A DNA stretch of 64,000 bases from assembly GCA_947085845.1 (NCBI GenBank), contig CAMTXO010000002.1, positions 510,048 through 574,047 on the forward strand. The letters are read 5' to 3'. Under the pieces are notes generated by a model. It saw nothing but the letters and a program-made list of their open reading frames with translations, searched no databases and was not told the origin of the DNA. The stretch is from JACPYF01 sp947085845 (GTDB lineage Bacteria; Patescibacteriota; Saccharimonadia; Saccharimonadales; Saccharimonadaceae). A program made the translations under genes and the position numbers. Shown here piece after piece: positions 1 to 8,332 of the stretch (positions are counted from its first letter, which is position 1; each line of letters begins with the position of its first letter).

Positions 1-1
1 G

Positions 2-397
2 CTTGCAAGCATAGGGTTGGGGCGAGATGACATATATATTACAAACATTGTAAAATATCGTCCTCCAAATAACCGCGATCCACTACCTGAAGAAAAGAAA
101 GCTTTTTGGCCATATTTAGTGCAGCAAATTGATGTTATCGAGCCGCTTATTATAGTGACTTTAGGACGTCATAGTATGGAATATTTCCTACCGGATCTCA
201 AAATTAGTGCGATCCATGGCCAACCAAAGCGTATGACATTTGGCAAACGCAAAGTAGTTATTTTGCCTTTGTATCATCCAGCCGCAGCACTGTATAACGG
301 TGGTATGCGTGAAACATTGCTGGAAGATTTCAGCCAAATACCTGCAATTATAAAGAAAATAAATTCAAATAATATTTCCAATGAAAGGAAAAAATAA
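2..397 (+). CDS. Family 4 uracil-DNA glycosylase, C-terminal part
   Basis: Removes uracil from DNA as the first step of base excision repair. The open frame runs in from the left edge at base 2, so the N-terminal half with the Fe-S ligands and first active-site motif is outside the window. What remains matches the family 4 C-terminal half: the YITNIVKYRPPNNR segment, a conserved TLGR turn, and the HPAAAL active-site motif near the end. An internal TTG at 17 could be mistaken for a start, but homologous sequence (LASIG before LGRDD) continues upstream of it. Three bases separate it from RNase J, so the two are probably co-transcribed. Confidence 0.85.
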   Translation, partial: LASIGLGRDDIYITNIVKYRPPNNRDPLPEEKKAFWPYLVQQIDVIEPLIIVTLGRHSMEYFLPDLKISAIHGQPKRMTFGKRKVVILPLYHPAAALYNGGMRETLLEDFSQIPAIIKKINSNNISNERKK

Positions 398-400
398 ATT

Positions 401-2545
401 ATGGGCGGAAGAAAATTACAAAACCCCCAAGGTGACGACCTATCAAAACGTAACAATAATAACCAGAAACGTCGTGAACAAAATACTGTTCTGGCGAAAA
501 CACAAACTCGTCGTGGTGAGGTACAACGTGCCAGCCGACGTATGAGTGACAATGTGAACAAACAATCTTCACAGCACATTATCAATGTGCCAGTGAACAA
601 ATCTATCTATAACGGATACGATGGCCAACAGTTTAGTCTTAGTGGTGCGAAGCGCCAAAAGCAAAATACTGAAGGTGGTAAAAAGCTCAGAGTTGTACCA
701 CTTGGTGGTCTCGGCGAAATGGGTATTGGTAAAAACATGATGGCTATAGAATATGGCAACGAAATTGTTGTTATCGATATGGGCTTTCTATTTCCAGGTG
801 CTGACTACCCTGGTATTAACTATATTGTTCCAGATATTTCATATCTAGAGCAGAATAAACATAAAATTAAAGCTCACATCTTTACGCATGGTCACTTAGA
901 CCACATTGGTGCAACTCGACATCTTATACACCGCATACCTGCGCCTGTGTACGGTACGAAGTTTACACTTGGCATGATTGCCAAAAATATGGACGAAGCA
1001 ACCAGTGGCTACAGTCCTGAATATCATGAGCTCAACCCAGAAGCACACGACCGTGTGCAGCTTGGTGAACATTTTAGCGTAGAGCTTGTTCGAGTGAACC
1101 ACTCTATACCTGACTCAGCGGCAGTAGTTATTCGCACACCACTTGGTGTGTTGATAGACACGGGTGACTGGCGATTTGAAGATGTACCAATAGATGGCAA
1201 AAAATTCGATCTTGAGCGCCTGACAGAAATCGCTACAAAAGAAGGTGTTTTGTTACTAATGAATGAGTCTACTAACTGTGAATCAGATGGTACTCATACG
1301 CATAGCGAACAAGATATCCAAGCTAGTTTTGGTCAAGTTATGGAGAAATACCAAAACAACAGACTTATTATTAGTTGTTTCTCAAGCCAAATTCACCGTA
1401 TACAATTGTTGCTCGATGAAGCTAAAAAACACGACCGCAAGGTTGCGTTTGCCGGCTACAGCATGATCCAAAACTTAGAACTTTCTATTAAAACTGGTGT
1501 TATTCAAATACCAAAAGATGTTGTAGTCAAAATGGAAGACCTCATCAAAATGCCCGACGGCAAAGTAACTATTATATGTACTGGTTCTCAGGGTGAATTT
1601 AATGCTGTGCTAAACCGTATGGCGAGTGGTTCGCACAAACACATCAAGATCAAAAACAGTGACGTCATTGTCTTTAGCTCAAACCCAATTCCGGGTAACG
1701 AAAAATATGTTGTTCGAACTGTTGATGGTTTGATGCGAGAGGGTAGTGATGTTGTTCAAAACGGCAAAACACACCTTACTGGCATTGGCCCACTTCACCT
1801 AAGTGGACATGGTTATTATGATGACCACATCAAACTAATCAATGCGATTAACCCAACATACTACATGCCAATTCACGGTGAATTTCATATGTTGGTGCAT
1901 AACGCCGAGCTTGCAGAGCAAGAATGTGGCATACCACGTGCAAACATATTTGTATCTGACAGTGGTGATATTATCGAAATCGATTCTAACAAAAAAGCCA
2001 AAAAAGCAGGACGAATACAAGTTGGTGGAATCATGTACGACGACAGCGGAGCAGAAGTATCCGAAGTAGTGCTAAAGGACCGCATACATATGGCAAACGA
2101 AGGTATGTTCGTGGTAGTCCTTACTATATCGCAACGTGGCGGACGTCTACTCACTAGCCCAGACATCATTTCACGAGGGTTTATATATCTACGTGATAGT
2201 GAAGAGCTTATGGGCAAAATTCGTCAGTATATTAAACAAAAGGTTTCTCGTAGTTTCAATGGACGTAGAGTTGATCTGGATGTTTTCAAAAAAGAAATAC
2301 GTGATGAAATTACACATATTCTTTATGACGAGACTCGTCGAACACCGATTGTTATTCCTGTGATTAACGAGATCAATGGTGACTCGTCTTCACAAAAGCA
2401 ATCAAACCAAAATAGAGGTCCACGACCACAGCCAAACCAGCCTAACCCAACACAACCACCAGTAGTGCCTAAGCCTGTAGGTGAGTTACCTGTAAACAAT
2501 GAGCGTCTTAGCGTTCACAATCAGCCCGAAGTTTACGAACCGTAA
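401..2545 (+). CDS. rnj: Ribonuclease J (metallo-beta-lactamase/beta-CASP RNase)
   Basis: Endo- and 5'-3' exoribonuclease for mRNA decay and rRNA maturation. The metallo-beta-lactamase core begins near residue 95 (LRVVPLGGLGEMG) and has the zinc motif HGHLDH at residues 163-168. A beta-CASP insertion follows, with the later metal and phosphate motifs MPIHGEF and HLSGHG. At 714 residues it is longer than the usual ~555. The extra length is a basic, Q/N/R-rich N-terminal extension of about 95 residues and a Q/N/P-rich C-terminal tail of about 50, both probably disordered and possibly RNA- or ribosome-binding (inference). AAAGGA lies shortly before the ATG. Cytoplasmic. Confidence 0.95.
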   Translation: MGGRKLQNPQGDDLSKRNNNNQKRREQNTVLAKTQTRRGEVQRASRRMSDNVNKQSSQHIINVPVNKSIYNGYDGQQFSLSGAKRQKQNTEGGKKLRVVPLGGLGEMGIGKNMMAIEYGNEIVVIDMGFLFPGADYPGINYIVPDISYLEQNKHKIKAHIFTHGHLDHIGATRHLIHRIPAPVYGTKFTLGMIAKNMDEATSGYSPEYHELNPEAHDRVQLGEHFSVELVRVNHSIPDSAAVVIRTPLGVLIDTGDWRFEDVPIDGKKFDLERLTEIATKEGVLLLMNESTNCESDGTHTHSEQDIQASFGQVMEKYQNNRLIISCFSSQIHRIQLLLDEAKKHDRKVAFAGYSMIQNLELSIKTGVIQIPKDVVVKMEDLIKMPDGKVTIICTGSQGEFNAVLNRMASGSHKHIKIKNSDVIVFSSNPIPGNEKYVVRTVDGLMREGSDVVQNGKTHLTGIGPLHLSGHGYYDDHIKLINAINPTYYMPIHGEFHMLVHNAELAEQECGIPRANIFVSDSGDIIEIDSNKKAKKAGRIQVGGIMYDDSGAEVSEVVLKDRIHMANEGMFVVVLTISQRGGRLLTSPDIISRGFIYLRDSEELMGKIRQYIKQKVSRSFNGRRVDLDVFKKEIRDEITHILYDETRRTPIVIPVINEINGDSSSQKQSNQNRGPRPQPNQPNPTQPPVVPKPVGELPVNNERLSVHNQPEVYEP

Positions 2546-2558
2546 TCTGTTTCTGATA

Positions 2559-2587
2559 TTGAATTATGTATAGTTTTATACTATAGT
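2559..2587 (+). promoter_or_regulatory. Promoter of the orphan gene at 2643
   Basis: TTGAAT (2559-2564), a 17-nt spacer and TATAGT (2582-2587), giving a start near 2594 and a leader of about 49 nt. The -10 lies inside a perfect 14-bp palindrome (2577-2590), which could be an operator or chance in AT-rich sequence. Confidence 0.55.
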
Positions 2588-2642
2588 ATATCTACTTAGC
2601 TTTTACTTTGAAAGTTACGCACATTCAGAAAAGAGGTGGGCG

Positions 2643-3044
2643 ATGTTGTTTGATGGTTCAGGCGACTTGGCAGACAGGCTTGATGATGCAACACGCGAAA
2701 AGTTGATAGAACTTTTCGTTGCAAGGTCCGAGTTCTTTCAGGCACAAGCACAGATTGACAGCATGCGTGTCGAACAGTTCAAAGGCTCTTCTTATGTAGA
2801 GCTGTCGGAACTGGAGTCGTACGTAAAGGAGATTCTGGAGCCCAGACGAACAAAAATGCGTCGGATACAGGCTGAGATGCTGAAGGACGCGGTGGATGTC
2901 GAGAGCATCAAATCCTTGCTACCGGCGGTTGTCGCTGGTTTGATGGCCAAGGTTGATCTCGAGCTTGTTTTCAACATAATCGGCTTGGATGCTGATGATG
3001 CAGCTGAAGGTATGGAGCTCATCCGTGAGTTCATCAACCTGTAG
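2643..3044 (+). CDS. Hypothetical helical protein, stand-alone gene
   Basis: I do not recognise this 133-residue protein. It is acidic and almost entirely helix-forming, with a possible coiled coil around residues 30-85 (SEFFQAQAQIDSMRV and following) and a basic patch RRTKMRRIQ. It has no cysteines, signal peptide or membrane segment, so it is probably cytoplasmic. GAGGTG sits about 6 nt before the ATG. It is monocistronic, with its own consensus promoter and a perfect intrinsic terminator. By eye its codons are richer in G and C (many CTG, GAG, GTC, ATC) than those of rnj or ftsK beside it, which suggests high expression or recent arrival. Confidence 0.75.
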   Translation: MLFDGSGDLADRLDDATREKLIELFVARSEFFQAQAQIDSMRVEQFKGSSYVELSELESYVKEILEPRRTKMRRIQAEMLKDAVDVESIKSLLPAVVAGLMAKVDLELVFNIIGLDADDAAEGMELIREFINL

Positions 3045-3049
3045 CACCA

Positions 3050-3084
3050 GGGGTAGAGTGATTCTTTCACTCTACCCCTTTTAT
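3050..3084 (+). terminator. Intrinsic terminator
   Basis: Perfect 11-bp stem (3050-3060 with 3068-3078), 7-nt loop, then TTTTATTT. It ends the gene at 2643 and insulates ftsK. Confidence 0.92.
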
Positions 3085-3104
3085 TTGCTTTTTGTAGTGT
3101 TTTT

Positions 3105-3138
3105 TGCTACAATATACTAATACAAATAAGCGTATAAT
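3105..3138 (+). promoter_or_regulatory. Tandem -10 elements before ftsK
   Basis: An extended -10 TGcTACAAT (3105-3113) is followed by a second TATAAT (3133-3138). The second lies 11 nt before the ftsK ATG, so that transcript would have a leader of only about 5 nt. No Shine-Dalgarno sequence is visible. Confidence 0.5.
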
Positions 3139-3149
3139 GTATTACAGAT

Positions 3150-5339
3150 ATGGCAAAGAAAAGAAAAACAATCAAAAAATCAAAAAAATCGACTCCGCAA
3201 CATGTGTTGCCGACTGGTTTTTGGGCCCAAGTAATCGGGGTTATATTAATTGTTTTCGCACTATTACTTGTTGTTGCAATGTTTGGCGCAGGCGGTCCTG
3301 TGCTTGCATGGATATTTAACGCAAGCCTGACAACAATAGGGTGGGCCTCATATGTAGTACCGGTGCTCTTCGTGTTAGTAGCTGTAGAAATATTTCGTGC
3401 TGAAGAAAATAGATTACCGGTTGTCGTGAGTATTGCGACCACTCTCTTAGTACTTTGGGTTGCAGCTTTTGTGCAAGTACTAGTCAAGGAACCACAGAAT
3501 ATTGACATAGCAGTTGCAGGCCAGGGTGGTGGCTATTTTGGTTGGCTAATTGCACAAGGATTTCTCTCTTTGCTTAGTGTACCGATCGCAGCATTTGTAT
3601 TAGCGGTACTCATACTCATTACAGTACTATTTGTGCTTCGTGTAAGCCCTAAGACTTTGTTTGACCTCTTGAAGGAACTATTCAAAAGAGAGGAGTCTGA
3701 TGAGAATAAAAAACTCGCAGGTCTCATTCGTAAAACAAATAATGATGAGATAAAAGAAGCAGCACCAAAATCTGCAGGACAGATCAAGCTCAACGAAGGC
3801 GTGCCAACATTGCAATTTGATGATGACAAAAAAGGTAAACTCTCGAGTCTCAAAGGTAGTGTTGCTCGGGACAAAGCAGCCGAAGAGCAATCTGCACTAA
3901 CAACCTTTACCGACCCAAACTGGCAAGCACCAAGCCTTGATTTACTGGAGAAGAAGCAAAACCCAGCCGATGCTGGGGATGTGCAACACAATTCTCAGAT
4001 TATTCACGATACCTTAGCTGAATTTAATATTAATGTTGAGATGGAAAATGCCAATATTGGTCCGAAAGTGACTCAATATACTTTGAAACCACCTAGCGGT
4101 GTAAAACTAACGAGGATTACACAGTTAGAAACGAATATTGCATTGAACCTTGCCGCGCAGAGTCTACGTATGGAAGCGCCAATTCCTGGTCAAAAAGCCG
4201 TTGGTATAGAAGTTCCGAACCGAAAAGCTGCCGATGTACGATTGCACGGCATACTAACAGCAGACAAGTGGCATGGTATTCGTGAACCTCTTGGTTTTGC
4301 GATTGGCCGTGATATCGCTGGTGATGCTGTAGTTGGCGAACTCAATAAAATGCCACACCTTTTGATTGCTGGTCAGACTGGTTCTGGTAAATCGGTGATG
4401 ATTAATACCTTGCTTACTAGTTTGCTGTATCGCAATAGTCCGAGTGATATGAAGCTAATTTTGGTTGATCCAAAGCAAGTTGAAATGGCTCCATACGCTG
4501 ATATACCGCATCTTCTAGCACCTATCATCACCAAGCCTGAAGAATGTATTTCTGCTCTGAAATGGGCGGTAAATGAGATGGAAAGACGCTACACACTACT
4601 AGCAGAAGAAAAGCTACGCGACATCAAGAGCTACAACCAGAAGAAAAAAGATGAAGGAATGCCGTATATTGTTATTGTCATTGACGAACTAGCAGACCTT
4701 ATGATGATTGCTGCACGCGACGTTGAAGCTCTAGTTGTACGTCTAGCACAAAAAGCACGTGCCGTTGGTATACACCTTGTACTTGCCACTCAGCGACCGA
4801 GTGTCGATGTTATCACTGGGCTTATCAAAGCAAACGTACCGGCTCGTATTGCCTTTACGGTAGCCTCTCAAGTTGATTCACGTACAATTCTCGACCAAAT
4901 TGGTGCCGAGAAGTTGCTTGGTCAGGGTGATATGTTGCTACTGACTCCTGAGATGAGTAAGCCAAAACGTATCCAAGGCGCCTGGGTGATGGAAGACGAA
5001 GTGCAAAAAGTAACCGACCACATGCGCATGCAGCGCGAGCCACAATACGACGAAGAGATTACAAAGCAGCCAGTTCATCTCAGCGGCAAGGGTGGCGTAG
5101 TTATGGATATGGATGGTGCTGGTGACGATGATTTATACCGTGATGCTTTGCAAGTAGTGGTTGATAGTGGCAAAGCCTCCGCGAGTCTACTGCAGCGTCG
5201 CCTGCGCGTTGGTTATGCACGTGCAGCACGTTTGATCGAAACGATGGAAGAGCAGGGTGTAATAGGGCCCGCAGATGGGGCCCGACCACGTGAAGTTTTG
5301 ATATCTAGTCTAGATGATCTTGGTCTCGACGAGTCTTGA
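3150..5339 (+). CDS. ftsK: DNA translocase FtsK/SpoIIIE family
   Basis: Septum-anchored DNA pump that moves chromosome ends through the closing septum and activates Xer recombination at dif. The N-terminal ~160 residues contain about four membrane segments. A charged linker follows to about residue 280. The RecA-like motor has Walker A GQTGSGKS at 408-415 and Walker B with VIDELADLM (D512). A C-terminal winged-helix gamma domain from about residue 660 (RDALQVVVDSGKASASLLQR) reads the polar KOPS-type sequences. At 729 residues it is near the length of Gram-positive SpoIIIE, shorter than the E. coli protein. A XerD-like recombinase lies at 34.2 kb. Confidence 0.95.
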   Translation: MAKKRKTIKKSKKSTPQHVLPTGFWAQVIGVILIVFALLLVVAMFGAGGPVLAWIFNASLTTIGWASYVVPVLFVLVAVEIFRAEENRLPVVVSIATTLLVLWVAAFVQVLVKEPQNIDIAVAGQGGGYFGWLIAQGFLSLLSVPIAAFVLAVLILITVLFVLRVSPKTLFDLLKELFKREESDENKKLAGLIRKTNNDEIKEAAPKSAGQIKLNEGVPTLQFDDDKKGKLSSLKGSVARDKAAEEQSALTTFTDPNWQAPSLDLLEKKQNPADAGDVQHNSQIIHDTLAEFNINVEMENANIGPKVTQYTLKPPSGVKLTRITQLETNIALNLAAQSLRMEAPIPGQKAVGIEVPNRKAADVRLHGILTADKWHGIREPLGFAIGRDIAGDAVVGELNKMPHLLIAGQTGSGKSVMINTLLTSLLYRNSPSDMKLILVDPKQVEMAPYADIPHLLAPIITKPEECISALKWAVNEMERRYTLLAEEKLRDIKSYNQKKKDEGMPYIVIVIDELADLMMIAARDVEALVVRLAQKARAVGIHLVLATQRPSVDVITGLIKANVPARIAFTVASQVDSRTILDQIGAEKLLGQGDMLLLTPEMSKPKRIQGAWVMEDEVQKVTDHMRMQREPQYDEEITKQPVHLSGKGGVVMDMDGAGDDDLYRDALQVVVDSGKASASLLQRRLRVGYARAARLIETMEEQGVIGPADGARPREVLISSLDDLGLDES

Positions 5340-5364
5340 CTTTATAGCTCTAATATGCTAATGT
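5336..5364 (+). promoter_or_regulatory. Promoter before the gene at 5402
   Basis: TTGACT (5336-5341), 17-nt spacer, TAATGT (5359-5364). The -35 overlaps the ftsK stop codon. Predicted start near 5371, leader about 31 nt. Confidence 0.55.
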
Positions 5365-5401
5365 TTATACATAAGTAATATAGAAATAGAAAGCAACAAA
5401 A

Positions 5402-5671
5402 ATGGGATTACCAAGAGAAAAACTAAATAGTATAAACGGTACAGAAGCAACAAACGAACTTATGGCGTATCGAGCAGCTCGTAAGGAGCAGCTTGCTATG
5501 CAGCAAATTGGTACACAAATTAGCCTAGAAACCGCAGCGGTTCTACTGGGTAGTGGTATTGTTCCTCCTGGCATGTCGAAAGAGGCTCATCAAATAAGCG
5601 ATCATACAGTCGTTCCAAGACCTGGTGATGAATTCCCTCCAGACGTCGAAGTCGATCCTACCCTACACTAG
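5402..5671 (+). CDS. Hypothetical small protein
   Basis: An 89-residue protein I do not recognise. The first two thirds are helix-forming (ATNELMAYRAARKEQLAMQQ) and the rest is proline- and acid-rich (VVPRPGDEFPPDVEVDP), probably disordered. It has no cysteines, signal peptide or membrane segment. No clear Shine-Dalgarno sequence precedes the ATG. It has its own promoter, and its 3' end faces the convergent membrane-protein gene six bases away. Coding status rests on the promoter, the clean frame and protein-like composition. Confidence 0.6.
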   Translation: MGLPREKLNSINGTEATNELMAYRAARKEQLAMQQIGTQISLETAAVLLGSGIVPPGMSKEAHQISDHTVVPRPGDEFPPDVEVDPTLH

Positions 5672-5677
5672 AAATAA

Positions 5678-6568
5678 CTAGTCTTCTAAACTGTCAGAAG
5701 AACTATCTTGGTCGGTAGTTGAATCGTAATAGTAATCATCGTTTGTATCATAAGGATATTCACTACTAGGATCTTCAGTGCTAGAATTTTGTTTCTTTAC
5801 ATCTTGAACAGTTTTATTCACATGTCCAATACTTACGGCACTTAGTATCGAGCCAATAACTACGAGTCCTATAACAGTACCCCAAATAACCTTGCGGTAC
5901 TTGTTTGCGTATTCAAAAAACACAGTGGCCATCACACCAATGATGATCACCGCATTTACAATGGCTGACGAAATAGCAGCTTTTGTTTCTCCGGCAACAT
6001 CTGGCTTAGGCTCGGTGCTATAGGCAGTATAGCTAAGTTCCGAGAGCTTTAGGTTGGTAGATAGTAGCTCGAAAGTAAGCCCTATCAACGTGCTAATCAA
6101 ACTAAGTATCAAGACGACAGCAGTAGTGCTGTAAATAATCCGGCGCCATTTTTGCGATGCTCGCCATGGTTCTTTTTCTTCTGATCTTCTGACGATCCCT
6201 ATGAATATAACTAAGGCAGTAATTGTAATAATGAGCGCAGAGATGGCACCAACAACAGCATATGTTTCAAAACTAGAAAAATCTAGATATGAAAAACCAC
6301 TGGAATCTGCCTGCTTTGGCTTTACGAGCCACTTGTCCATCACGTAGTTTACTAGTGACATAGTGCTGTAGAGTGCAGATAAAAGGAGCAGAACAAACGT
6401 TATTAAACCTGCAAAATAGGGAAATCCATTGCTGCTGTTTTTCACCGTAGGATCGTCAAATGTTACAGTAGAGTTTGATGAAGCGGGTGTAGGTTTTGAT
6501 AGGCTAATGGGTGGCTCAAATTCTTTTACTTCAGGGCTCTCATTCTTTTCCGGCGATAAAATATCCAT
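5678..6568 (-). CDS. Hypothetical multipass membrane protein (possibly DUF5671-like)
   Basis: A 296-residue integral membrane protein. A proline-rich, acidic cytoplasmic N-terminus (~45 residues) is followed by about five hydrophobic segments, near 50-75, 95-122, 144-170, 203-225 and 230-252. The tail is rich in D, S, Y and T and ends in clusters such as YPYDTNDDYYYDS. The arrangement resembles small DUF5671-type proteins common in Patescibacteria, but I cannot confirm the family. It is monocistronic and convergent with the gene at 5402. The start is supported by an extended -10 about 40 nt upstream and a weak GAGAGAG before the ATG. Confidence 0.7.
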   Translation of the reverse strand: MDILSPEKNESPEVKEFEPPISLSKPTPASSNSTVTFDDPTVKNSSNGFPYFAGLITFVLLLLSALYSTMSLVNYVMDKWLVKPKQADSSGFSYLDFSSFETYAVVGAISALIITITALVIFIGIVRRSEEKEPWRASQKWRRIIYSTTAVVLILSLISTLIGLTFELLSTNLKLSELSYTAYSTEPKPDVAGETKAAISSAIVNAVIIIGVMATVFFEYANKYRKVIWGTVIGLVVIGSILSAVSIGHVNKTVQDVKKQNSSTEDPSSEYPYDTNDDYYYDSTTDQDSSSDSLED

Positions 6569-6607
6569 GATTTCTCTCTCTCGTGATTATGGTTATGATT
6601 TGAAATT

Positions 6608-6616
6608 ATCATAGCA
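6608..6616 (-). promoter_or_regulatory. Extended -10 promoter of the membrane protein gene
   Basis: Reading leftward: TGCTATGAT, an extended -10 of the form seen throughout the window. No good -35. Confidence 0.5.
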
Positions 6617-6631
6617 CATCTGTCGGCATGG

Positions 6632-6660
6632 TTGTAATTCTTTCAATGCTGATGTATAAT
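6632..6660 (+). promoter_or_regulatory. Promoter of the rpsF operon
   Basis: TTGTAA (6632-6637), a 17-nt spacer and a consensus TATAAT (6655-6660). The predicted start near 6667 gives a leader of about 73 nt to rpsF. A regulatory structure in the leader, where the S6:S18 complex is known to bind in other bacteria, is possible but was not identified. Confidence 0.7.
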
Positions 6661-6739
6661 TACCCCTGTAATAAATAAACTTCAGTCCTCTATAACTACA
6701 AATGAGCGGACATCCTACAGAAAGGGATACCAAAGGAAG

Positions 6740-7099
6740 ATGAAAGAATACGAACTAACTGTTTTAATCCATCCAGATTTAGAGATGGATATAGAAAAAC
6801 CACTGAAAAAAATTCGTGCCATCATTGCTGATAACGGCGGTGAAATTATCAAAGAAACGAGCTGGGGCAAAAAGAAGCTCGCATACCGTATAAAAAAAGA
6901 AGATTTTGCTGTATATGTGTACTTTGAGCTAAAACTACCCGCTGCATCACTTGAAAAACTTTCAAGTGTCTTTAATATTACTGACGAAGTGCTACGATAC
7001 CTCGTAGTTGCTACTGACGAGAAAATCAAAGCGAAAATAGCAGCAGCTAAAGAGCGAGTCGAGAAAAACGAAGCACGGGAGGAAGAGAACCATGGCTAA
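6740..7099 (+). CDS. rpsF: 30S ribosomal protein bS6
   Basis: Binds the central domain of 16S rRNA together with bS18 in the 30S platform. The 119 residues fit the family (about 95-135). They start with the typical MKEYELTVLIHPDLE and continue with a four-stranded sheet, including WGKKKLAYRIKKEDFAVYVYFEL, and a charged tail. AAAGGA lies just before the ATG. First gene of the rpsF-ssb-rpsR-efp-tlyA run, overlapping ssb by 8 nt. Confidence 0.96.
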   Translation: MKEYELTVLIHPDLEMDIEKPLKKIRAIIADNGGEIIKETSWGKKKLAYRIKKEDFAVYVYFELKLPAASLEKLSSVFNITDEVLRYLVVATDEKIKAKIAAAKERVEKNEAREEENHG

Positions 7100-7538
7100 A
7101 GCAATCAACCAAGTAATTTTGATGGGACGCCTCACTCGCGATCCTGAAATGCGAACTACACCTAGTGGCAAAACTGTGACTAGTTTTAGTCTTGCAGTTG
7201 ATCGTCAAGGAAGTGACGATACTGCAGACTTTTTCGACATCACAGCATGGGAAAAACTAGGTGAACTAGTAAACCAATACCTTTCAAAAGGTCGTCGTTG
7301 TCTCGTACAGGGACGATTACGCCAAGAAAGCTGGGACGACAAAGAAACCGGCAAAAAACGTTCACGTGTAGCAGTTGTAGCGAGCGATGTAACGTTTCTT
7401 GATGGCCCTAGCGGCGACGAAGGCAGCAGTTCATCTGCACCAAAGTCTACTTCTAGTTCAAACTCAAAGAAAAGCGACGACGTTGTTATTGAAGACATTG
7501 ACGACAAACCTATAGATCTAAGCGAAATACCATTCTAA
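7092..7538 (+). CDS. ssb: Single-stranded DNA-binding protein
   Basis: Coats single-stranded DNA in replication, recombination and repair. The N-terminal OB fold (residues 1-108) has the usual start NQVILMGRLTRDPEMR and the WDDKETGKKRSRVAVVA strand region. A Ser-rich, low-complexity linker leads to the acidic tip DLSEIPF, the partner-binding tail that recruits repair proteins. The normal bacterial form has an IPF end, so the protein is complete. At 148 residues it is slightly short because the linker is short. Translationally coupled to rpsF by an 8-nt overlap. Confidence 0.97.
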   Translation: MAKAINQVILMGRLTRDPEMRTTPSGKTVTSFSLAVDRQGSDDTADFFDITAWEKLGELVNQYLSKGRRCLVQGRLRQESWDDKETGKKRSRVAVVASDVTFLDGPSGDEGSSSSAPKSTSSSNSKKSDDVVIEDIDDKPIDLSEIPF

Positions 7539-7551
7539 GGAGAATATTTAT

Positions 7552-7755
7552 ATGGCATTTAAAAAATCACGACCAAACAACCCTACATATTTTGACTACA
7601 AAGACGCAAAAACATTGCTTCGTTACGTAAACATGTACGGTCAAATTGAACCAATCAGCAAGACAAACCTCAGCGCTAAACAACAGAGACAGCTAGCTCG
7701 CGAAATCAAGCGTGCTCGTCACTTGGCGTTATTGCCATTTGTTACTAGCGCATAG
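7552..7755 (+). CDS. rpsR: 30S ribosomal protein bS18
   Basis: Partner of bS6 in the small-subunit platform. It has 67 residues and the conserved core FDYKDAKTLLRYVNMYGQI and LSAKQQRQLAREIKRARHLA, which binds 16S rRNA. AAGGAG precedes the ATG by 8 nt. In many bacteria rplI (bL9) follows rpsR. Here efp follows directly, so bL9 is not encoded at its usual place. Confidence 0.96.
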   Translation: MAFKKSRPNNPTYFDYKDAKTLLRYVNMYGQIEPISKTNLSAKQQRQLAREIKRARHLALLPFVTSA

Positions 7756-7765
7756 GTAAGCAACT

Positions 7766-8332
7766 ATGTACGGTCCAACTAACCTCAAAAAAGGTACTGT
7801 CATACAAATAGATGGCAAACCTTTTAAAGTAACCGACTACAATCAAAAAGTTTTAGGTCGCGGTGGCAGTATTGTTAATGTGCGTCTGAAAAACCTGATT
7901 GATGGTAGCGTTATACCAAAGACTTTTAAAGGCGCAGACAAGATCGAACCGGCAGATGTAAATATTCAGAAAGTGCAGTATTTGTATACTGACGGAAATC
8001 AATTCCACTTTATGAATCCAGAGACTTTCGAGCAGTTCGCCCTCAACACAGATTTAGTAGAAGATGCTGTACCGTTTTTGAAAGAAGGCGATGAATTGGA
8101 CCTACAGTTTTTCGGACAACGGGTTATCAATGTTGATTTACCAAAAAACTTGTACCTAAAAGTGACCTATACAGAGAGCGTTGTGAAGGGTGATACCACT
8201 AGCAATGTACTAAAAGATGCACAAACAGAGACAGGTCTAACAGTAAAAGTTCCCGCATTTATCAAAAACGGTGACATTATCAAAGTAGACACTCGTACTA
8301 GCGAATATCTAGAACGAAAAAAGGATTCGTAG
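7766..8332 (+). CDS. efp: Elongation factor P
   Basis: Relieves ribosome stalling at polyproline stretches by entering the E site. The 188 residues form the usual three beta-barrel domains: a KOW-like N-terminal domain with IDGKPFKVTDYNQK, a central OB domain, and a C-terminal OB domain ending TRTSEYLERKKDS. The loop tip reads LGRGGS, so residue 32 is arginine where E. coli has the beta-lysylated Lys34. Thermus EF-P also has GRGG here, and Pseudomonas rhamnosylates an Arg at this position. No modification enzyme is nearby. It lies 10 bp after rpsR. Confidence 0.96.
   Translation: MYGPTNLKKGTVIQIDGKPFKVTDYNQKVLGRGGSIVNVRLKNLIDGSVIPKTFKGADKIEPADVNIQKVQYLYTDGNQFHFMNPETFEQFALNTDLVEDAVPFLKEGDELDLQFFGQRVINVDLPKNLYLKVTYTESVVKGDTTSNVLKDAQTETGLTVKVPAFIKNGDIIKVDTRTSEYLERKKDS

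Noticed and set aside
3107..3991. Minus-strand open frames opposite ftsK
   Set aside because: Shadows of the conserved ftsK frame, with Ser/Thr-rich or low-complexity translations.
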